A stretch of DNA of 36,012 nucleotides. Origin: Planctomycetaceae bacterium (GTDB lineage: Bacteria; Planctomycetota; SZUA-567). Below the pieces are notes generated by a model. That model did no database searches, was not told the DNA's origin, and was given only the letters and a program-made list of their open reading frames with translations. The stretch is from positions 1 through 36,012 of the forward strand of contig JAJPXZ010000095.1 in the NCBI GenBank assembly GCA_021205245.1, read 5' to 3'. Both the position numbers and the translations under genes were made by a program. Positions 33,051 through 36,012 of the stretch are shown here, piece after piece; the first letter of the stretch is position 1; every line of letters starts with the position of its first letter.

Positions 33051-33110
33051 AAATGTAAGCATTGCCTCGGAATTTCATAACCATGCCCACAAGCTTGCGT
33101 GCTTACATTT
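33051..33110. repeat. Perfect 11-bp inverted repeat with 38-nt spacer
   Basis: AAATGTAAGCA (33051-33061) and TGCTTACATTT (33100-33110) are exact reverse complements in the non-coding stretch between the truncated permease and the tRNA-Ser fragment. It could be a mobile-element end remnant, a protein-binding site or a large stem-loop. I cannot assign it. Confidence 0.45.
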
Positions 33111-33132
33111 TGCAAATATGCCAAGCGATTTT

Positions 33133-33146
33133 AGGGATTCGAACAG
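33133..33146 (-). repeat. Short third copy of the tRNA-Ser T-loop core
   Basis: AGGGATTCGAACAG matches the remnant at 13698-13711 exactly over 14 bp, including two bases beyond the tRNA core. It lies 80 bp from the larger tRNA-Ser fragment. It fits a further attachment scar, but 14 bp is short. Confidence 0.4.
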
Positions 33147-33170
33147 GGATAACTGTTGTTGTAAAAATTG

Positions 33171-33203
33171 ACAATCCCAAGCCTTACAGGGGCTTGGGAT
33201 TGT
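33171..33203 (-). terminator. Rho-independent terminator of the tRNA-Ser locus
   Basis: ACAATCCCAAGCC (33171-33183) and GGCTTGGGATTGT (33191-33203) form a perfect 13-bp stem with a 7-nt loop. On the - strand it is followed by a T-run (CAATTTTTAC). It lies just beyond the CCA end of the tRNA-Ser fragment, as expected for the original tRNA gene's terminator left behind after integration. Confidence 0.88.
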
Positions 33204-33218
33204 TCATGATATAATAAT

Positions 33219-33277
33219 TGGCGGAGAGACAGGGATTCGAACCCTGGGAGGAGTTGCCCCCTCACTGGTTTTCGAAA
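33219..33277 (-). other. Displaced tRNA-Ser(CGA) 3' fragment = attachment site of the integrative element
   Basis: Read on the - strand this is the 3' part of a tRNA-Ser: anticodon CGA in a TTCGAAA loop, 3' anticodon stem ACCAG, a long variable arm (GGGGG CAAC TCCTCCC), T-arm CAGGG-TTCGAAT-CCCTG, acceptor strand TCTCTCC, G and an encoded CCA. The 5' half is absent: bases upstream of the anticodon loop do not pair with ACCAG and no D-arm exists. Integration into a tRNA gene displaces exactly such a fragment; the intact, rebuilt tRNA should lie at the other end of the element, to the right of this window. Confidence 0.85.
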
Positions 33278-33424
33278 CTGATTCGGCAGAGTTTTAAATA
33301 AAACAAGCATTCATGGATAAACAAGATAAAGCTGCTATCTATGGGCAATTTAAGGAGGTTATGGATTTATTCAGCTTTGCCGAAAATGGGATAAGTAGTT
33401 CATTCAGGATTAAAAGCGAAAAGT

Positions 33425-33445
33425 TTCGTGACAAATTCGTGACAA
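33425..33445. repeat. Tandem TTCGTGACAA repeats beside the integrase, candidate arm sites
   Basis: TTCGTGACAA occurs at 33425-33434 and again at 33436-33445, an 11-bp period, directly abutting the integrase stop codon and about 150 bp from the att fragment. Tyrosine integrases of the lambda type bind such short direct repeats (arm sites) near att. Confidence 0.5.
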
Positions 33446-33446
33446 T

Positions 33447-34574
33447 TTACCACGGTAGGAGCTGGACAGCGTCTTCGACATTGCTGCCCTTAACCTGGGC
33501 ATATATTGCGAGTGTTGTCTTAATGTCCTTGTGACCAGCAAGGTGCTGGGTAGTTTTCGGGTCCACGTTTGCCGCAATCAGTTCGGTTATGAAGGTATAA
33601 CGCATCGCATGGAGGTCGAGTTGGGACACGTCCACCTTGAACTCACCATCCTCTACTCGAACGCCTTCAGGCAGGGGTTTCCCAAACCGTTTGTAAATCC
33701 GGGCGAGCCTAATCAGAGCTGCCTCCATATGGCGACGGAAAACCATCAACGCCCAGCTATTAAGAGGTCGCCCGCCATTGGTAAACAATAATTCCCCCTC
33801 GCCTTTATTCAACTTGGCGAGTGCTTTTTTTATCGCATCGTTAAGAGGAATAGTCCGCGAACCGGCCTGGGTCTTTGGTTTGAACTCCATGCGTTCCTGT
33901 ATTCGGACGGTACCCCGTTTGAGGTCCAAGTCAGACTTCCGTAAATAAATCATCTCATCACGCCGGACGCCAGTGGACAGCACAAAGTGCCATACCGTCC
34001 GCCATGGTTCGGGTGCGACCTTCAACAGCATCTTAACCTCGTCAACAGTTAAGGCACGGCGGAATTTCTTCCGCACTGTTTTTAACTGCTTCGCTTTTGC
34101 AATGGGATTGGAAATAATAACGCCGCGATCTACTCCGTATTCCAATGCGGCCTTAAACTTTGCCAATGCTTTGTTCGCCGTATTTGTAGATTTTTCCTCC
34201 GCGATTCTACAGAGCGCCTTTTCAACAGATTCCAGATTCAAATCCGCAACTGTTTCGCAGGGGAGTGCTTTTGTGAGACGCTGGGCGTGACGGCAATACT
34301 CGGCTGCCAATCCTGGATCGGCAATGTTGCGTTGGATGTGCTCGCACCATTCTTTGCATAGTACTTCTAGAAGGTATTTATTGTTATTCGCCTTGCCGTT
34401 GGTGCTGGCGCGCCGCAACGTATAGAGCATTTCATCAAGTTCGGCTTGTGCTTCCGCCTTGGTGCGACCCTGCGCTTTACGCTGGATACGTTCATATTTG
34501 CCGCCGACCTTGCGGCCTGTATGGATATCCAGATACCATTTCTCGCCGCGTCTATACAGTTTGCCGGTGGGCAT
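33447..34574 (-). CDS. int: Phage-type tyrosine integrase
   Basis: Site-specific recombinase of 375 residues. The N-terminal part (GKLYRRGEKWYLDIHTG) resembles an AP2-like arm-binding domain; a SAM-like core-binding domain spans about residues 65-160. The catalytic domain carries Arg in STGVRRDEMIYLRKSDL, HAMR (His-x-x-Arg), HLAGHKDIKTT and the nucleophile Tyr in LAIYAQV near the C-terminus. It is transcribed towards the tRNA-Ser fragment, the usual layout for an integrase next to its att site. All catalytic residues are present, so it looks functional. A weak GGGG lies before the start. Confidence 0.95.
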   Translation of the reverse strand: MPTGKLYRRGEKWYLDIHTGRKVGGKYERIQRKAQGRTKAEAQAELDEMLYTLRRASTNGKANNNKYLLEVLCKEWCEHIQRNIADPGLAAEYCRHAQRLTKALPCETVADLNLESVEKALCRIAEEKSTNTANKALAKFKAALEYGVDRGVIISNPIAKAKQLKTVRKKFRRALTVDEVKMLLKVAPEPWRTVWHFVLSTGVRRDEMIYLRKSDLDLKRGTVRIQERMEFKPKTQAGSRTIPLNDAIKKALAKLNKGEGELLFTNGGRPLNSWALMVFRRHMEAALIRLARIYKRFGKPLPEGVRVEDGEFKVDVSQLDLHAMRYTFITELIAANVDPKTTQHLAGHKDIKTTLAIYAQVKGSNVEDAVQLLPW

Positions 34575-34580
34575 TACTAG

Positions 34581-34808
34581 TTACCCCACATAAATGATAA
34601 AAATAATACCAGCTAGAATAACAATCAGCGTAGCCCAAAGATAACCAGAGCCACTCCGTTTCTCAGCGCCCTGCCTTACCTCTTGCGTTTGACTGGAGAC
34701 GACGTTGCTTCCTGATTTACGAGGAAAGAAATACCTATAAATAGCGATGATTATAAGCAGGAAAAGAAGCGCAACCACCTGCTTGAGGCCCTTTTCAAAT
34801 ATACTCAT
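34581..34808 (-). CDS. Small two-helix membrane protein of the element, unknown function
   Basis: 75-residue protein with hydrophobic helices at about residues 10-28 and 57-74, separated by a polar Ser/Gln/Arg-rich loop. It has no recognised family. Its ATG overlaps the stop codon of the upstream 167-residue gene (about 4 nt), so the two are coupled. It ends 6 nt before the integrase start. Its place between repressor and integrase, with another membrane protein, suggests an element-maintenance or superinfection-exclusion role, which is a guess. Confidence 0.65.
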   Translation of the reverse strand: MSIFEKGLKQVVALLFLLIIIAIYRYFFPRKSGSNVVSSQTQEVRQGAEKRSGSGYLWATLIVILAGIIFIIYVG

Positions 34809-35308
34809 AATACAGTCCCTTTTCCCTTGGTTATTCCTATGCGGCAGGCATCAATAAGTTGCCGTTTATATGTGCGCTCCTTGCGATGGTCTGGCTTTGG
34901 GTTGGTGTATTTTTTCTTCCATTCCTTCTCATACCGAACGCCACACATAAGGACGAAATAAAAAAGCAATACCGAGACGATTGCCGCCAAAACCTCACCG
35001 AATGATTTCACATGCCTTTGCTCTTCGAGATCGATGTAAAATAATCCACCCATCCAGAGCGCAGTAGAGATTCCGACGAAATATTTGTTTTTGAGAAAAT
35101 CGATACTTCTTTTCACCACCTCAACCACATAACGAAAAACCCCCTCGTCCTCATTTATCGCCCAAATATCGTATTGTGTCCGCCAAGTAGGATGCTTGCG
35201 TTCCTCTGTCGATCGAACATATGAAGGCCACGCACTCCACAATGATGCCAATAGGCAAATTGAAAAATGAGTCGCTATTAACTTATAAGCCAGGTTTCCT
35301 GGTGACAT
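34805..35308 (-). CDS. Membrane protein of the element, unknown function
   Basis: 167-residue protein with hydrophobic segments at about residues 7-28, 77-92 and 102-122, and a strongly basic C-terminal tail (KKKYTNPKPDHRKERTYKR). I do not recognise the family. It starts 9 nt after the repressor stop codon and overlaps the 75-residue gene, so the repressor, both membrane proteins and the integrase may form one lysogenic transcript. A two-gene membrane unit beside a CI-like repressor is a common place for phage-exclusion functions; that is inference only. Confidence 0.7.
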   Translation of the reverse strand: MSPGNLAYKLIATHFSICLLASLWSAWPSYVRSTEERKHPTWRTQYDIWAINEDEGVFRYVVEVVKRSIDFLKNKYFVGISTALWMGGLFYIDLEEQRHVKSFGEVLAAIVSVLLFYFVLMCGVRYEKEWKKKYTNPKPDHRKERTYKRQLIDACRIGITKGKGTVL

Positions 35309-35317
35309 GGCAATTAT

Positions 35318-36012
35318 TCATCCTTTCGGTACCTCACCCTTACCACCAAACCACACACCAATTACCGGCCAGATTCGACAGTGATCTTTGAACGCTGTGA
35401 ATGGTGGGTAGTTATTGATCGAGACGAAATTGTACCTGTCTCCCATATCGTAACAGCGCTTGACAACGGTGCCTATAACATCTTCTGGGCGCTCATCGAC
35501 GGGCTCTGGCTCCAAAATTGAGGCCACAACTATACCGCCGTTATTCTCAAACCCTTCTCTCTCGGCATCGATCATGGCATATTGACCAGCCAGAAATAGT
35601 GGACTCATGGAATCCCCGATCACTGGGACCAATACCATACCCTGAGGAGGCCGGACAGGGTCATCGAGGTCATCGGTCATTGGGACACGGGTACCTCTTG
35701 TGTCGTCTGCTGCCGCAAGCCCGCGAACCGGCCACTCTGTTATAGCCTGAACCACCTTACCATGGAGTGCATTGGATTCCGGTCGGCCTTTCCCATTTCG
35801 TGAAACAGTCCCCAAATCACGCCACCAATTCCTTGGCAACCCTTTTAACTCGGCCACTTTATCAAGTACATCCAAGGTGGGCCAAGAAATATTTCTCTTC
35901 CATTTGCCGGGTAAATGCTCGGATACCTGGAGCAACTCCGCTACTTTTTTTTGGGATAGCCCCGGAAACATCGAAAATATTCTATCATATAACTCTTTTG
36001 GTGGAATGGCTT
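35318..36012 (-). CDS. CI/LexA-like phage repressor with S24 peptidase domain (5' end off window)
   Basis: Prophage repressor of at least 230 residues. The N-terminal helix-turn-helix (PGLSQKKVAELLQVSEHLPGKWKR) resembles the Bacteriophage CI repressor domain. The C-terminal S24/LexA domain has the catalytic Ser in GDSMSP and a Lys in GTVVKRCYDMGDRYNF, then SINNYPP. An ATG exists at 35971, but the frame stays open to the window edge and adds IPPKELYDRIFS, which fits the start of a CI-type domain, so the gene very likely continues to the right. A candidate self-cleavage region is RGLAAADD. Its reading direction and the integrase fit a lysogeny module. Confidence 0.88.
   Translation of the reverse strand, partial: AIPPKELYDRIFSMFPGLSQKKVAELLQVSEHLPGKWKRNISWPTLDVLDKVAELKGLPRNWWRDLGTVSRNGKGRPESNALHGKVVQAITEWPVRGLAAADDTRGTRVPMTDDLDDPVRPPQGMVLVPVIGDSMSPLFLAGQYAMIDAEREGFENNGGIVVASILEPEPVDERPEDVIGTVVKRCYDMGDRYNFVSINNYPPFTAFKDHCRIWPVIGVWFGGKGEVPKG

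Larger units (their letters stand above)
32986..33446. other. 461-nt non-coding att region
   Basis: It holds, in order, a T-run after the truncated permease, an 11-bp inverted repeat, a short tRNA-core copy, the tRNA terminator, the tRNA-Ser fragment and integrase-side repeats. A 73-codon open frame at 33313-33534 is present but overlaps the integrase and has no recognisable features. Confidence 0.7.

Noticed and set aside
33219..33310. A complete tRNA-Ser gene on the - strand
   Set aside because: The 5' half is missing: no acceptor 5' strand, no D-arm and no pairing partner for the 3' anticodon stem.
33313..33534. 73-codon + strand open frame between the att site and the integrase
   Set aside because: It overlaps the 3' end of the integrase, has no family features, and its ribosome site is weak; kept out as unsupported.
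1..36012. CRISPR arrays or tandem repeat arrays
   Set aside because: No regularly spaced direct repeats were seen on either strand.

Overview
This 36 kb window reads as bacterial accessory metabolism. It looks like a diderm (Gram-negative) genome, probably a proteobacterium. The reasons are TRAP and tripartite tricarboxylate (TTT) transporters whose binding proteins have cleavable signal peptides without an obvious lipobox, and an encoded CCA end on a tRNA-Ser remnant. I could not name the genus; a Desulfovibrio-like lineage is only a guess.

Region 1 (about 1-13.6 kb, all + strand) is one long catabolic cluster. It holds a ribose-type (CUT2) ABC importer in the order permease, binding protein, ATPase. 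Then come a short-chain dehydrogenase (SDR), an FGGY carbohydrate kinase, a SorC-type regulator, a HAD phosphatase and a second SDR. It ends with a complete TPP/lipoate complex: E1-alpha, E1-beta, E2 and E3. The E1 sizes fit the acetoin dehydrogenase type. The likely logic is uptake of a sugar or polyol, oxidation, phosphorylation, then oxidative cleavage to an acyl-CoA. The substrate cannot be read from sequence.

Region 2 (about 13.7-23.0 kb, + strand) holds an IclR regulator, a DHDPS/NAL-family aldolase or dehydratase, a periplasmic YidR-like (DUF3748) protein with an extra N-terminal domain, a TRAP transporter (DctQ, DctM, DctP), a mutarotase-like protein and a uroporphyrinogen-decarboxylase-like protein with a zinc motif like that of corrinoid methyltransferases. 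The DctM gene carries an in-frame amber codon at 19116-19118 with the reading frame intact on both sides. A lone SAM methyltransferase follows and ends at a perfect bidirectional terminator (23991-24024).

Region 3 (about 24.0-32.2 kb) is a minus-strand operon: sulfatase, tctB, tctC, tctA, zinc alcohol dehydrogenase, SDR. It is driven by a near-consensus promoter and lies divergent from a ROK-family regulator. The picture is desulfation, uptake and oxidation of a sulfated or carboxylated sugar compound. A 5'-truncated CUT2 permease (32203-32985) marks a rearrangement point.

Region 4 (about 33.0-36.0 kb) is the left end of an integrative element or prophage. It has a displaced 58-nt tRNA-Ser(CGA) 3' fragment with the tRNA terminator beyond it, candidate integrase arm sites, a tyrosine integrase, two small membrane proteins and a CI/LexA-like repressor that runs off the window. 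Shorter copies of the same tRNA-Ser end lie at 13681-13709 and 33133-33146. This suggests that region 2/3 is an older island, or stack of islands, at a tRNA-Ser site.
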